A DNA stretch of 64,000 nt from Mercurialis annua (Eukaryota; Streptophyta; Magnoliopsida; Malpighiales; Euphorbiaceae). The translations under genes and the position numbers were made by a program. Where the stretch lies: positions 36,668,628 to 36,732,627 of the forward strand of contig NC_065576.1 of assembly GCF_937616625.2 (NCBI RefSeq), given 5' to 3'. Below, one piece after another: positions 11,215 through 24,236 of the stretch (within the stretch, counting starts at the first letter, position 1; each line of letters starts with the position of its first letter). Below the pieces are notes generated by a model, which was not told the DNA's origin, searched no databases, and was given only the letters and a program-made list of their open reading frames with translations.

Positions 11215-12831
11215 GCTATCCGCTCCGATGTTCAAGTTAGTTTGAGTACTGGAAAGAAGCGAAAGAAGAGAATTGCTTAAGTGTGAAAAAGAGTAGTATT
11301 TTAATATTTGCACATATCTTGAAATTTGCACATAAGGTCATGTGCAAGCCTTCTCCTCTTCTCCCTCTCTCTCTAGCCCCCATATTTCTGTTTGTCTTAG
11401 GTGGCTGATTCGGTTACACTTCGAATGGTGTGTTAGGTGTCTGTTATGCAGGAAATATTCTTGTTTGTCAAAAGATCTCATGTGGTCCCCTCAAGATCTG
11501 ATATGTACGAATGTGGGCCAAATAGGGGATGTTCGGTCAGTTTTCTGATTCAGTCTCGTGTCTCAGTTTCTCGGGTGAGCGGACAACAGATATAGTTTAT
11601 AGGTTTTGAGTTATTAATACTGAGCGTGTGAGCTCCGAGCTGCTCATTTGTCGAGATTCAAGTATTATTGACGAGTTTTTGGTGTTTCCACACTACAAGA
11701 AAAACAGTCTATTGTGACATTAGACAAATGTTACTTAATGTCTAAAAAATATCGTTTAAAGTTTATAACATTTTTTTCGAATGTTGCTTGAATGTTAAAT
11801 TTTCCGGTCTCGTTATGTGTTTAATTGACATTTCATGTAAATGTTGGCAACCATCTATACTAACATTTTATAATATTTATTATGACACTTATTATTTATT
11901 GTTAGAACATTTTTGTAATAATATTTATAAAGTGTTGTAATAACTACTAATTTTCTGTTAAATGAGTTTTCATCTCTCTTTCTTCTCTCTCAAATAAAAA
12001 ATCCTAGCCGCCAAGAGTTTTTTTTTGTTTTTCGCTTCGGCTGCCGTCAACGGATTATCTTTGCCGTTGGCCGCCATTTCTTTTTTATTGCTTTGGAATA
12101 AAATAAATAGCTGATTCTTTTTTATTTTTTTTTGTTTTTATTGGTAAATCTGTCGTCGAGGAGCATCAATTTTAGTATACATACAAATCAAGAATCTGAG
12201 ATAGATCAAGACCTTTAAAGACTGAAATGAAATCGTTTATAGGTTATATTAGTTTTTGTTTGATATCTTTATTACAACGATTGTCTTTCTTTACGAAAGT
12301 TGTTGTCCTTTCTCTATGAAATGTTTGTCTGTTTTTTATGAAGAATAGGTGAGGTTTCTGTTAGAAAGAGAAGAATTTGATCTTATTGTGATAGAGCAGT
12401 TATGTAATTTTTATTTTCTTTTATAAGGCGATCTGTGAATCAAGATTTTACATCTTGTCCATGTCAGTTCATTAGAAACGGTTATACCTTTTCTAAATTC
12501 CTACATTTGTAACTGCTTATTATTAATGGAAGATTATTTGATTGTAAAAAAAAACTACTAATTTTGTATTACATTTACCATTTTTGACGACTTTTATTAA
12601 ATGTCATTGTTTGTATAATAATGCAACATTTAATAAATATCACTTCATAGATTGTAAGAAACGTCATTAGAGAATTTATTGCAACATTTTATACATGTTG
12701 CTTAAACTATAAAAAAATGTCATTTAAATGTATATAACAATATTTTGAAAATGTTTTATTAAAATGATATAATTACATTTAACAAATGCTATTTAAAATT
12801 TTATGTTGCTTCCTTTAACTAATTTATTAAA

Positions 12832-13149
12832 GGGTTAATTATATATAAAATCACCACCTTTACACGAAATTGCAAAAATAACACGACCTTTAAAACGTGG
12901 CAATTCAGGGCACCACCTTTCATTTCTTTTCAAAAATAACACGGACACATTTTTAGTGGCATTTTTGCTGACGTGGCGTGACACGTGGTACTCTCATCGG
13001 GTGTCCAAGTCAGCAAAATTTTATCAAAAAATGTGCCCATGTTGTTTTTGAAAAGAAATGAAAGGTGATGCCCTGAATTGACACGCTTTAAAGGTCGTGT
13101 CATTTTTGAAAATTTGTGTAAAGGTGGTGATTTTATATGTAATTAACCC
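12832..13149. mobile_element. MULE-type MITE, family C (318 bp), nested in the CACTA element
   Basis: Inverted ends gggttaattatatataaaa and ttttatatgtaattaaccc; inner arms share accacctttacac and aaagaaatgaaaggtg in inverted form. A perfect 9-bp duplication, tttattaaa, is at 12823-12831 and 13150-13158. The insertion is therefore younger than the CACTA element that hosts it. Confidence 0.9.
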
Positions 13150-14645
13150 TTTATTAAACATTAGTCGAATGTTTCAAAAAGTTAAAATTGGTTGCGGATA
13201 ATATTTAGTTGACAAAATTGTATTTTACTGAAATTAATTAAAAAAACACAAAAAGATTAAAAAGGAACAAATTTAATTATCATATAATTGATAATTAAAA
13301 TACATATTTAACCAATCAAAATAATCATATAAATAATGACAATACTAAAAGCACCGAAAATATAATCCAAATTGTCTAAATAAATTTGATGCCTAATACT
13401 ACAAAGATCAAAGTTTCAATCCAATTTCTTGAGCATATTCTGTTATGCGTAATTGTATCCTAAACTAAAATCAAAAAGGAAAGTAAGAAATTACATCATA
13501 TAATTATTAATTATCAATGTGGGTATTTAACGATCAAAGCATTTCACCCTAAGTAGGGGATTCAGGAAACCTAGTTAACACTTGAAAAAAAAATACAATG
13601 ATAAATTAATAGAATTGGCAATGATCATAAAAAGTCACATTGTAAACAATATGCATATGATGAAGGTATTTAGGTTAGTATGTAATTCGATACCAAAACA
13701 AAATACAAAGACATATTTATAATAAGTATTTGGACATGATTAAAAAACTTATCTCTAAATTTTGGCCAGCACTACCTCCATTGATATAGGTCTTGATAGT
13801 TTGCTTCAATTCACCCGTTGCTCCAATATATCAGCAAAATTCAATTTCAGTTTATCATATTTCTCGTTTATAGACACATTTTCTTCATTAGTATTTTGAA
13901 ATTTATCAATGTTTTCTTGTCTAAACATTGTTGATGTTATTCCAAATTTCATTCCACGTACACTTTCGTATTTTTTCGGTCCGAGCACTTGAGATAAAGT
14001 GTCTCCTCTCTCGATTACGAAATTCGCGATGGATTCATTAATTGATTCATTTTCTACTTGAATCTCTTCAATTCTTTGCTGTATAAAATAAATTAGTTTA
14101 AGTTATTAAAACTATTGAGTTCTTTTTATAAATAAAATAATAGCGAGAAATTCATCAAGCAAGAAATTCACCAAGCTTAAGAGTGCCAATAATATTACCA
14201 TGCACATTTTTCTCAATGTGCATCACATCAAGATTATGACAAACCAAGTTAAATTCTCAATAAGGCAAATTAAAAAAAATGCTTCGCTTTTTCCATGCTG
14301 ATTCCTTTTAAACAATCTCACCATTTGCATTGTTTATAATCACACTACCACTTAGTTGTGCTAATGCAATAGAGCCGGTGACTGGTCTTGGTCTCCATTC
14401 TTCTTGCCCGTTAAAATTTTGCTTATTCCGTCTAAATTTGTGATTTGAAGGTAAAAATACTCGATGATCCAAAAAACAATACTTTCCACCATTGTCCAGC
14501 CACATTGAATGAGTTACAAAACCACAAGATGGACATGCAAATTTATTTGTAGTGTTCCATCCAGACAATATACCGTATTGCGGGGAAATTATTAATCGTC
14601 CACATCAATCTAGCTCGTATTGTAAATTTCTCTTTCGCATGAGCA

Positions 14646-15890
14646 TCAAATATTTCTAAACCATGCATTAACCCACAAATCATTAAGTTCATCAACTAAA
14701 GGATGTAAAAATACATGTATCTTGTCTCCAGACAACTTAGGACCAGGAATCAGCAACGATGATATAAATGAAGGTTGTTTCATACATAACCAAGGTGGCA
14801 AGTTATATATGGGTAACAATATTGGCCAAGTGCTGTGTACAATGCTTATTGTATGAAAAGGATTAAACCCATCACTTGCTAAACCGAGTTTAACATTATG
14901 AAAATCATTTGCAAAATCCTTATATCTGTCGTCAAATTCCTTCCATGCAGGAGAATCAGCAGGGTGCCTCAAATATCCATCATCTTTACGATCTTCGCGA
15001 TGCCATCGAAATAAAGATGTTTTTAGAACAATAAACATTCTTTAAAGTCTTGTTTTTAAAGGAAACCACCTTAACACTTTCTTTGGTCTTCTTTTTTCCT
15101 TTCTTTTCTTATGTGAAATTTCATCTTCATCATCATGCTATCTAGAAGCATTGCAAAATGAGCGTTGTTGCTTATCTACATCTTGCTTTCAAAACAACAT
15201 ACAATTGTTGGGACAAACATCTATCTTTTTATACCCAAAACCTAATTTACTAATGAGTTTCTTCACCTCATAAGCTAATTTAGATAGATTTTCACTCTCA
15301 GGAAGTGTACTTCTTAACTTATCAGGTAGTCCTTGAAAAGAAGTATTACTCTACCCTCCCATGCATTTTCTATGATAAAGGTCTAAAATAAATAAAAATT
15401 TGCTATGTTTTTGACATCCTTCAAAAAGTTCTTCATCATTTTCCTGCAAAAAACCATAAAATTTTCGAGCTTCTTCACTCAATACATCACATTGAGGCCG
15501 ATTATTTTGGTCTCCCCCTAAATTACAATTTGCTTCAAATTTTCCATTGTAAGTAGTTTCTTCGATGTTTCTGTACCCAGAAGCCATATCTTGAATGTAT
15601 TGTTTTACATTTTCTTGTGCATTTGAGCTTGATTCCTTAGAATATGACTCAATATTTGTTGATGGTATCACTTCCCCGTGAAAATACCAACGAGTATATC
15701 CTTGAGAAAATCCTTTACTAAGAAGATGATCCATGACAACAATTCGATCTAATCGGGATACATTTACACATCCATTACATGAACATGCAAGTAGCCCATC
15801 CGTCGAAAACTTTAGGGAAAATTCAAAAAAATACTCAATTCCTTGTAAGTATTTTATGTTCAATCTATCACCTTCGAATAACCAAGATTT

Positions 15891-15964
<74 letters not shown>

Positions 15965-15965
15965 A
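14646..15965 (-). pseudogene. CACTA transposase (TNP2-like) fragments
   Basis: Two minus-strand open stretches (15965-15351 and 15038-14646) carry, in order, the N-terminal transposase-associated domain (ACSCNGCVNVSRLD, then HLLSKGFSQGYTRWYFHGE) and part of the TNP2 domain (HREDRKDDGYLRHPADSPAW, then FHNVKLGLASDGFNPF). A further piece at 14568-14308 contains NKFACPSCGFVTHS and WLDNGGKYCFLDHR, also seen in TNP2 proteins. In an intact element these would be one protein with a contiguous catalytic domain; here the DDE region is incomplete and the frame is broken. A TA run has expanded just upstream of the first domain. Non-functional on its own. Confidence 0.7.
15893..15956. repeat. (TA)n microsatellite
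   Basis: An uninterrupted run of about 30 TA units lies inside the CACTA element, next to the transposase-associated domain. Such a run is prone to length change and to assembly error. It creates artificial Ile-Tyr reading frames on both strands. Confidence 0.98.
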
Positions 15966-16717
15966 ACTGAATGAGCATTAAGAAGAAGGGACACCGCATA
16001 ACATAAGTAAAAACATATAAGTTGATTTGTTTTATAATCCGGCTCATAAACCGGTTTATTTGTTTGAACCGGCCATTGAGCTAGATTTAAAGTTTTACAT
16101 ACTGCAAATAGTCGGATCATAAGCTGGTTCATAATATAGAACCGGCCGTTGAGCCGGATGTTCCGTCCAATACGAAACTGAAACTGAGTTTATGATTCAT
16201 CAATCAAGCTTAAAATGACAAAATGAAACAAATTGCAGCCAATTCAAATACAACCAAACACAATACATATATTAAATTGATCTAAGTTCATCAATTTTAT
16301 GTACCTTCAATGGGATTGATAACTCAAAAATTTGAAATTGCAAAAGAGCAAAAAGAATTGGACACAGACTTGAATTGCTAAGATAGAAAATGATCAATAA
16401 ATTGATATGAACATTTAAAGAGATGAAGGAACTCCAAATAAAAAAAAGTGAATTGAGAAAGATGATTTGAAGAGGAAAGGAACACAAAGTGTTTTGTTAT
16501 GTCGTTTAGGTTTCAACAACATTTATCGTAAATGTTATTTTTGAAAAAGCAATGTTTACAAAATATGTTATAAAAAACGATATAATTGTTATAATTGATA
16601 ATTATTTTTTGTGTCATTCATACAAATGTCATGTAAAGATATTTTTACCATATTAAGTAACTTTCTAAAAAATGTCACTTAAACAATGTCACAATAGACT
16701 ATTTTTCTTATAGTGCC

Positions 16718-19125
16718 AGGTTATTAGTCAATTGGTTGTTCCTTGGCAAAGTAAAGAATAAATTGTTAGATGATGCAAACAATTATACGAATTATGTATT
16801 ATGTCAAATATAATTCCAGTAGGAAAATTTCCAGAAAAGATTAGAGGGTCACGAGCGGACTATTTAAGTACCAACCTCCTTAGACAGAATTTTAACTATA
16901 TGCATTTAACCGCATAATACGACTTGTTAAATTTTTAATTAACAAGACATCATTAACGTAAACCCTAAAAAAATTTAAAACTAAATAATTTCATAATGCC
17001 GTAAATAAATATTGATAGAAAACTTACTTGAATTTCCAAAAGAATTTTCATTTGAAGCCATGAATGAAAATTGATTTCTCTCCCTTAACCCTTAATTTCT
17101 TAATCACACTCTGTTAGATGGAGTTAGAGTTGTGTTTATGGTGGTGGAGATATTGTATTAGAATTTTTTGATATAAACAATCAATTGACTGGTGTACTTA
17201 TTAAATTTTTAAATGAAGAAAGCAGTCATTAAAAGAAAAAATTGGCATGAGTGATGACTTTATTACGCATTAAATATTGTTTATTTGAATTAGACATCTG
17301 ATTAATCTCTTTCAAAATACATGTCCAAAATTCACATGTTTAATGATTTTTTATTGTGTTAAATCTTCTTTAAATTCATGATTAATGATTGGACAATTAT
17401 AATTCAATGACATGAATTATGCATAATTGTTCATCATTTTAATTAATTTTGTTCGATATGAAATGAGATAAAAGCTTGATGTGCATTAAAACTTACAAAT
17501 TGGTAATTTTTGAAAATATTTGGCAAGTTCGTAAGTGCTAAGTTTCTTTTCGCACTCGCAAATAAAATATGTTTCAAAACAGAAGGCAATGAGGCTATGT
17601 CCGCGGAGGCAAACTCACCTTTCGAACATGCTGACAGATGATCGCGGTATCATGTGTCTGTTGTTCGTGGCGATTAAGCCATATTTCGCACTCATAAACA
17701 TGTGATTGTTATTATTTTTTTGACTGATCCATGTCGTTTGTGGAAGTAAGCTATAGCTCATGACCGTCAACTAATGACAATTTATAGAAAAAATTAGTTT
17801 CATTACCGTTTTTAGCATTAAAATTGTTTCCAATGGTCTAATTAAAACCAACCTTTCCATTTTTATTTGATTTATAAAATAATTTTACAACAATTAAAAT
17901 AAATTTTCTTCTCTAATTTCTCAGATTCTCATACATCCATAACATATACATCTTGAATACTTTACAAAGCTTGAGAATGAAATAAAGCACCAAAAAGATA
18001 AAAAAAAAAAACAGTAGTTGAATCAAGTAGACCAATTAAAAACAATATTCCTCAATATTCTTAACAAGACTTGCAAATTAAACTAGTGATGAAAGGGTGT
18101 TTTGCTGCCTCGCATGTATAGGGTTCTTAGTTAGTCTCTTGGCCTTTGCCTATCATCTTATTGAAAAAAAGATTATTCAATTTTTAAATGTTTTTTATGC
18201 GTTTTGCTTCAATATATATGCATCAGTTGAAGATGAGCCAAAATTAATTTAGATTTTTACTTCACATCTAGCTATTATGCTGAGTTGATTGTTAATTTTT
18301 TTTAAAAAGAGTTAACGTTATAAGAATTCACTGATTTTACACGTTTTCTCATTTTAATCATGCCGTTTAAAAATCGTTATTTTCATACACGAATCATCAA
18401 TTTTTCTCAAATCCATACACCGTTCAAAAGTCCGATAAAAATTGATGAGTTATCAACCAAATAGTGGCATGTCATAACGAACCGAATAGTGACACGTCAG
18501 CAATTTTCACCATATTTTTTAACGGTGTATAATTTGCGAAAAATTAATAGCTGGTGGTTGAAAATGACGATTTTTAAACTGCATGATTAAAATGACAAAA
18601 CGTGTATAGTTGGTGAATAACACTCTAAAAAAAGTTGAACTTTTATTATTAAAAACATGTGCCTGTCGCAAATATACATCAAATGTCATGAAGTCTAAAT
18701 GACATGAATCTCAATGCGAAGCCTTGCAACTATCTCATTACGAGTATGAAGCATTGCCCTTCACAAGTGCTAAAACAGTCCGATACATTTTTGATTTCAA
18801 ACGAAGCTCATTGTGGGGGTGCGAGCATTGCCTTGGATTGAACGAAGTGTCATGTTTCAAAGTGACCGTTGAAAGATTATCCAAATAAGCTTAGCGCTGA
18901 AGCTTATTTGTAGGCGCGACCTAAGAGAATTTTTCAAAGAGAAGTGAATACTCTACTTATACCATATGAGGAAACAAAAGGATGCTTTAAATTGTAAATA
19001 CTTCGTTGTTTCAGTTCTAATAAACTAACAACTAAGGCATCCAACCCATCCAAGCATGGTTAGTTTTTTATTTTTTTTTGAAAGACATTATTATTTCTGT
19101 TGATTAAAACTTATTAATTGTTGGT
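16718..19125. other. Gene-free AT-rich spacer
   Basis: Apart from the MITE at 18309-18625, I see no gene or clear element here. Segments 17500-17760 and 18660-18960 have more balanced base composition and could be old transposon or LTR fragments, but I could not place them. Confidence 0.5.
18309..18625. mobile_element. MULE-type MITE, family D copy 1 (about 317 bp)
   Basis: The arms tttacacgttttctcatttt and aaaatgacaaaacgtgtata are inverted, with outer ends gagttaacg and aacactc. The interior matches the element at 52484-52792 in layout (aatcacgc/gcatgatt, catacacgaat, aaattcatac). The flanks are A-rich and do not give a clean target duplication, so the ends may be off by a few bases. Confidence 0.65.
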
Positions 19126-19989
19126 TTAGAGTTTGAGAAAATTAGGATAAATACTCTATTTTTAAAAATAATTTGATTTCCTACCTCAACAAGAAAAAGA
19201 TAGAGAAAATACCTCACCATTTTAATGTTTTTATTTTTTTACTCTAACACCTATTTATATTATAATTATACCTATCTTTTATTATTATTTTACTCTAACC
19301 ATATTGTTTCCACTTTTAAGTGACAACTGTCATTTATTTTCTTTTTTTCTCTCTGCTTTCTCTTTCTTCTCCATTCCTTTTCTTCTCATTCTCTGTTTTT
19401 TTTTTCGCCATTCTTTTTCTTCATTTTCTTCTTCTTCTTCTTTATTCCTTCTTCATTTTTGTTTTACTTCTTCATCGTTAATTCATCATTCCGCCGTCAC
19501 TCCGCCATCATTCCGCCGCTGCTCAGCCGTTTTTCGTATTCAATTTTAGCGTTTTTTCCTCGACTCGTGATGATTAATACGATTGTTTAACTTTCAGATC
19601 TAAATAAATTATTCTTGAATTTTCTCAATTTTAGATCTAAAAATCTGCATTAAAAACGTTTTATACACAAAAATGATTTTCTGAAAAAAAATTGTTTCTG
19701 ATTATCATATGAGTATCATCACTGCATTATCATGCAAGTATCATAACACTGCAGAAAAAAACAATTTTTTTATTAAAAGACAGCGTCTGATTATCATGTT
19801 GTTATCACTATATTATCATAACATTATATGATTATGATAAGGTTATGATAATACAATGTACGATAATGATAACTAGATGATAATAAATTATAATGAAGTG
19901 GATGATAACGTATGTGAAAATATAATTATAAAAAGATTCATGACACCAGTATGATAAAAAGATGATAATAAAATAATAAAGTTATGATA

Positions 19990-20425
19990 ATAGTATGATA
20001 ATATGATACATATATGTAAACAATTTACAGAAAAATTATGATAATGAGATGATAATGTAAAGATAATAGTATGATAATATGATACCTGTATGAAAAAATA
20101 ATTACAAAATTATGATAACGAGATGATAATGTGAAGATAATAGTATGATAATATGATACATGTATGAAAAAAATATGATAATGAGATGATAATGTAAAGA
20201 TAATAGTATGATAATATGATACCTATATGAAAAAATAATTACAAAATTATGATAACGAGATGATAATGTGAAGATAATAGTATGATAATATGATACATGT
20301 ATGAAAAAAATATGATAACAAGATGATAAGGTGAAGATAATAGTATGATAATATGACCTTATTATATTTCATTATCATACTATTTTCCCCACATTATCAT
20401 CTCGTTATCATAATTTTTATGTAAC
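19990..20425 (+). repeat. ATGATAA-type minisatellite
   Basis: About five diverged units of roughly 60-75 bases, each containing gagatgataatgt, agataatagtatgataatat and gatac(a/c)tgtatgaaaaa. The last part (20355-20425) is an inverted partial copy, so the array itself ends in a hairpin. It lies inside the 2.65-kb foldback element. Confidence 0.85.
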
Positions 20426-20435
20426 TTTTGTCATA

Positions 20436-20909
20436 CTAGTTTCGCATTACGTGCTATGCACGTGGCTCGTTACGTAGCTCGTTAATGAACATATTAGCAA
20501 ATATATATTCGGTTATTAAATTTTTTTCCATACTGAATTTATTTTTCTTTTGGTTTTATAATAATCATAATTAAATAATTAACTTAATTTTATTAATAAT
20601 ATCTTTAAAAATAATAAGATAGAAATTTAAATAATAATATATTGACCAAATACAGTATTTTAATTTTGTAATTCAATCAAACTAAAAGATAGGTATTCCT
20701 ACTAATTTGGAGACAATTTAGTTAGTTTTTACATACTAAAAATTAAATTTAGCTACCTATTCTAATTAGAACTATTGTTACATTAGTGATTAATTAAATA
20801 AATAATTAGTTAATGACTATAAAACCTTTATTTAGTAGTAAACTGAAAAGGATTATTCAGTAAATTTGCTTGTCCCCCCCCATCTGTACTTTTATATATA
20901 GTATATAGA
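20436..20909 (-). mobile_element. Candidate non-autonomous Helitron (about 474 bp)
   Basis: Read on the minus strand, it begins TCTATATACTATATATAAAAG after a host A and ends with the hairpin cacgtgcatagcacgt, a short spacer and CTAG before a host T. This matches the TC...hairpin...CTRR structure with A/T insertion. The 5' border is ambiguous because it adjoins a TATC microsatellite. It is inserted in the core of the foldback element. Confidence 0.6.
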
Positions 20910-21795
20910 TATAGATAGATAGGTATCATATTATCATATTGTTATCATAACTTTATTATCATGTCATTGTCATAACATTATCATTTAGGTACAACAATAC
21001 ATTATCATCTCGGTATCATATGATTATATTATGATAACGAGATGATAATACAGTGATAACAACATGATAATCAATTTTTTTGTAGAAAATCTTTCTTTAT
21101 GCAGTGTTATGATAATAACATGATAATACAGTGATACTCATATGATAATCAGAGACTGTTTTATTTTATATATAAAAATCATTTTTTTCTGCAGTATTAT
21201 GATAATCAGATGCTGTTTTTTGTGCAGAAAATCATTTTTTGTGCAGAAAATCGTTTTTTGTGCAGAAAATCGTTTTTTTCATCATAATAACGTTTTTTCA
21301 TGCAGATTTTTAGATCTAAAATTGAAAACAAATTCAAGAGTAATTTATTTATATCTGAATGTTAAAAAACCGCAATAATCACCATGAATTAAAGAAAAAA
21401 TAAAATATGAATGAACAATGCAGCGACGGCGAAGCGATGAAGAAACGGCGGCGAAGCGATGAAGAAACGGCGGCGAAAGAAAAATGGAGAAGAAATAAAG
21501 AAAAAGAAAAAATTGACGAAGAAAAAAGAAACAAAGGAGAAGAAGAAGAAGAAGAAGAAGAAGAAGAAGAAGAAGAAGAAGAAGAAGAAGACAGTTGTCA
21601 TATGATAAGTAAAAATATATACTTAGAGTAAAAAATTAATAAAAAGTAGGTATAATTATAATATAAACATGCTTTATAGTAAAAAAAATAAAAGCATTAG
21701 AATGATGAGGTATTTTCTTTATCTTTTCCTTATTGAGATAGGAAATCAAATTATTTTAGAAATTAGAGTATTATCCTAATCTTCTCTTAGAGTTT

Positions 21796-24170
21796 TGTCC
21801 TTATCAATGGCCCGGGCTGAGTCTAGAAAAACCTAAAGAGTTAATTAGACAAAATACTACAACTTATAAACTTAATTAGATAATTACGTCCATATCTTTT
21901 GTTTTTGAAAAATACAATTTGTTCTTTTCTTTTTTGATTTCTATACTTTTAATTTTACACAAATATCAAATACTCCTCTAATCCTTTTATAACCTAATTT
22001 CTTCAAATCAAACTTAAAGCCATAACAACAAAGAGTAAATAAGAGGGGAAGCAGAGGAAGCAACTGTTGACACCGTTCGCCGGTGGACTTGAAGCCGCCG
22101 CCGTTCATGGGGCTCATGACGCTGATTATTTCATGTTCGATTCTTCATCTTCTAACCGGACTGATTGTCACTGCTACTGGATTAAGTTCATTGTTGTTGC
22201 CGAATAAATAACCGATCGCCGCTGTTAGTTAAAAAGACGCATAGCCTCCACTGTCGACGATGAAGATCCATGAACCTCCGCTGCCATAGAAAAAAATAAA
22301 TTGCTAATCAAAGGATAAAAGTTGATTTTCAAATTTTTGGTTTTAATCTCTTTTCAATTTTTTTCTAAACTTGTTGATATGTATAAATTTAGATGGTGAT
22401 TTGCTTAACTATCAAATTATATGTTTTATGGTTGCTGGGTTCGATTTTCTGGTGTTGCACAGATTTGCATTCTAGGTGTTTGAAGATATGCTTATGAGAA
22501 TTGTAATATTTTTTGGGTGTTGGATAAACAGTGGTTAATATTGGGTAAACCATTAGGTAACCTGTAATTTTTATTTGCGATATATCATTAATGAAATCGT
22601 TAGTAAACACCGTTACTGAATTTTATGTTTCTGGTTCGATTTTTTGTGTTAAACAGCATGTTGCACTGTAGGTGTTTGAAAAAATGCTTGTGAGAATTAA
22701 GTGATATATTTGGGTGTTGGGTAATCAATGGTTAACATTAGGTAAACCGTTGGATAACTTGTAATAAATGTTATTTTGAATATATTATTAATAAAATCGT
22801 TAGTTAACTGTTGTTGATTTTTTTTGTTGCTATTTAACCAATGGTATAGTAAAGGTACACCAACGACCTTTGTTTTTAATACATTGTTGGTTAACAAATG
22901 ATTAACTAATGGTTAATCAATAATTTTAGATCTTAAAAAAAGACGATTTAGGTTTTATTTGCTGATTGCTCTTGCGGTGATAAAGGCGGAGGGGTTTATA
23001 ATACAATTTTCAACTAGTTTAATAAAAATAGAGGTTTGAATTTGTAATAGTTTTTTTTGTTGGTTAACCAACAGTGTTAGTATACCGCTGGGTAACCAAA
23101 ATCGTATTCCTGAGATTAAAAAAGATATTTATGAGAATAATAAAAGTCATTTTTGCAAGAAAAAAATACAGATTGTATTTCTCAAAAAAAACTGTGAGGT
23201 AGTATTCTTGAGAATATTTTATCTTTTTTTGGTATTTATCTAAAAAACCCAAACCTAAATTAAGAGTTAAATTTTAAAAATTCCATTGTTAATGAAAACT
23301 TATATTTGAAAAAGATTGTATATTTGATGATTTGTACAATTAGTCATGAAACTCATTAATAGTTGTTTTAGAATTCTGCCCTTATGACAAACTTGAAGTT
23401 GGGGTTAAATCTAAAAAAACCTAAGTTAGGACAGAATTTTTAAAGACTATTGTCAGTGGAAACCTATAATTCGAGCTAAATGGTTGTTAGATAAGAATTT
23501 ATCCTGAATCACTCTAAATTTCTCTTTCATTTTCAATGCTTTCTCAAGTACTTGCTAATTGTTCTTACCTAATACGTACTTGCTAATTGCAATAATTTTT
23601 CATTAGCAGTCTTTCTTTCTTATTGCACCTTATTTCACTTCATGCTATTAAAATAAAAGATAATTTCAAAAACAGTAAAAACTCAATCCAACCGAACCAG
23701 ACATGTCTGCAATCCAGGTGATTAGCAGTAACTTCACCGAACCGAACCGACTAATTGTTCTAATATTTTTTATTTAACTTTTTCACCTTAATCGTCTCAT
23801 TGTGCACCCTTCTATGGTTGCCACTTACCAGTCATTTCTCCATAAATGTTCTTAATTCTGCATTGAAATTATCTATTCCATCACAAATTTTCTCCATTTA
23901 ATTTTTGGTTTCCCCACTAAGGCGGATTCGCAGAGGCTATCAATGAGCTGATCGCACATTCTTTTTCTAACCATCAGAGCAACCTTAATTCACACCATAA
24001 AAAGAAATCATGAGAATCAATAGTCATAATCCTTACTGTGGACCAACAAAATTATTCCCCTTAAAATAGTAAGCTGCCGATGCATACACCAATCAATCTC
24101 ACTCCTATACTAAGTAATCCAGTAGTGTAGTAATCATTAGCCTTACTCCATACCCACCACTTTCGCATAC
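21796..24170. other. Gene-free spacer with a diverged tandem duplication
   Basis: No coding gene is supported. A stretch at 22040-22290 has GC-rich phrases (ccgccgccgttcatgg, tgccgaataaat) and may be a fragment of an unidentified element. A two-unit tandem repeat is listed separately. The last 150 bases are the promoter of the downstream small gene. Confidence 0.5.
22424..22815 (+). repeat. Two-unit diverged tandem repeat (about 195 bp units)
   Basis: Units 22424-22620 and 22622-22815 share ggttcgattttctg/tttg, taggtgtttgaa, atgcttatgagaatt / atgcttgtgagaatt, tttgggtgttgg and taaaccattaggtaac / taaaccgttggataac. Further phrases of the same kind (ggttaaccaacagtg, accgctgggtaacc) appear near 23060-23100. 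Confidence 0.7.
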
Positions 24171-24177
24171 TATAAAA
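24171..24177 (+). promoter_or_regulatory. TATA box of the small secreted-protein gene
   Basis: TATAAAA lies 60 bases before the ATG at 24237, a normal spacing for a plant Pol II core promoter with a short leader. The leader then starts around 24200. Confidence 0.7.
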
Positions 24178-24236
24178 TGTGAGCAAATCCTTGCATTTCA
24201 AACATAAGAGTAAGAAGCTGAGTTCAAGATATTACA

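Larger units (their letters stand above)
11691..16714 (-). mobile_element. Degenerate CACTA (En/Spm) DNA transposon, 5.0 kb
   Basis: The termini are CACTACAAGAAAAA and TTTTTCTTATAGTG, with a 3-bp target duplication cca on both sides (11688-11690 and 16715-16717). Subterminal regions repeat aatgtnac-type motifs in both orientations. Minus-strand fragments encode transposase parts: 15900-15660 resembles the transposase-associated domain (GCVN, TRWYFHGE), 15000-14650 resembles the TNP2 core (LGLASDGFNPF, WPILLPIYNLPPW) and 13990-13806 resembles a Ptta/En-Spm segment (LGPKKYESVRG). Stops and frame breaks separate them, so the element is not autonomous. It contains a nested MITE (12832-13149) and a TA microsatellite. 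Confidence 0.85.
19135..21786. mobile_element. Foldback/MULE-like element with long TIRs (2.65 kb)
   Basis: The ends gagaaaattaggataaatac and its diverged complement at 21786 are followed by several hundred bases of inverted homology (attatacctac, tttcttctcc, ccgccg-type, agatctaaaattg segments). A perfect 9-bp duplication, ttagagttt, is at 19126-19134 and 21787-21795. There is no transposase. The core holds a GATA-type minisatellite (about 19840-20420) and a Helitron-like insertion (20436-20909). One arm has a (GAA)n/(TTC)n run at 21536-21592. Confidence 0.85.

Noticed and set aside
15733..15981. Plus-strand frames ending in a long Ile-Tyr run
   Set aside because: Created by the TA microsatellite and antisense to the transposase fragment.
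17500..17760. Possible organelle DNA insertion
   Set aside because: Base composition is more balanced than the flanks, but no plastid or mitochondrial gene sequence could be recognised.
21389..21631. Frames with long Glu or Phe runs
   Set aside because: Produced by a GAA/TTC microsatellite in one arm of the foldback element; its mirror exists in the other arm.
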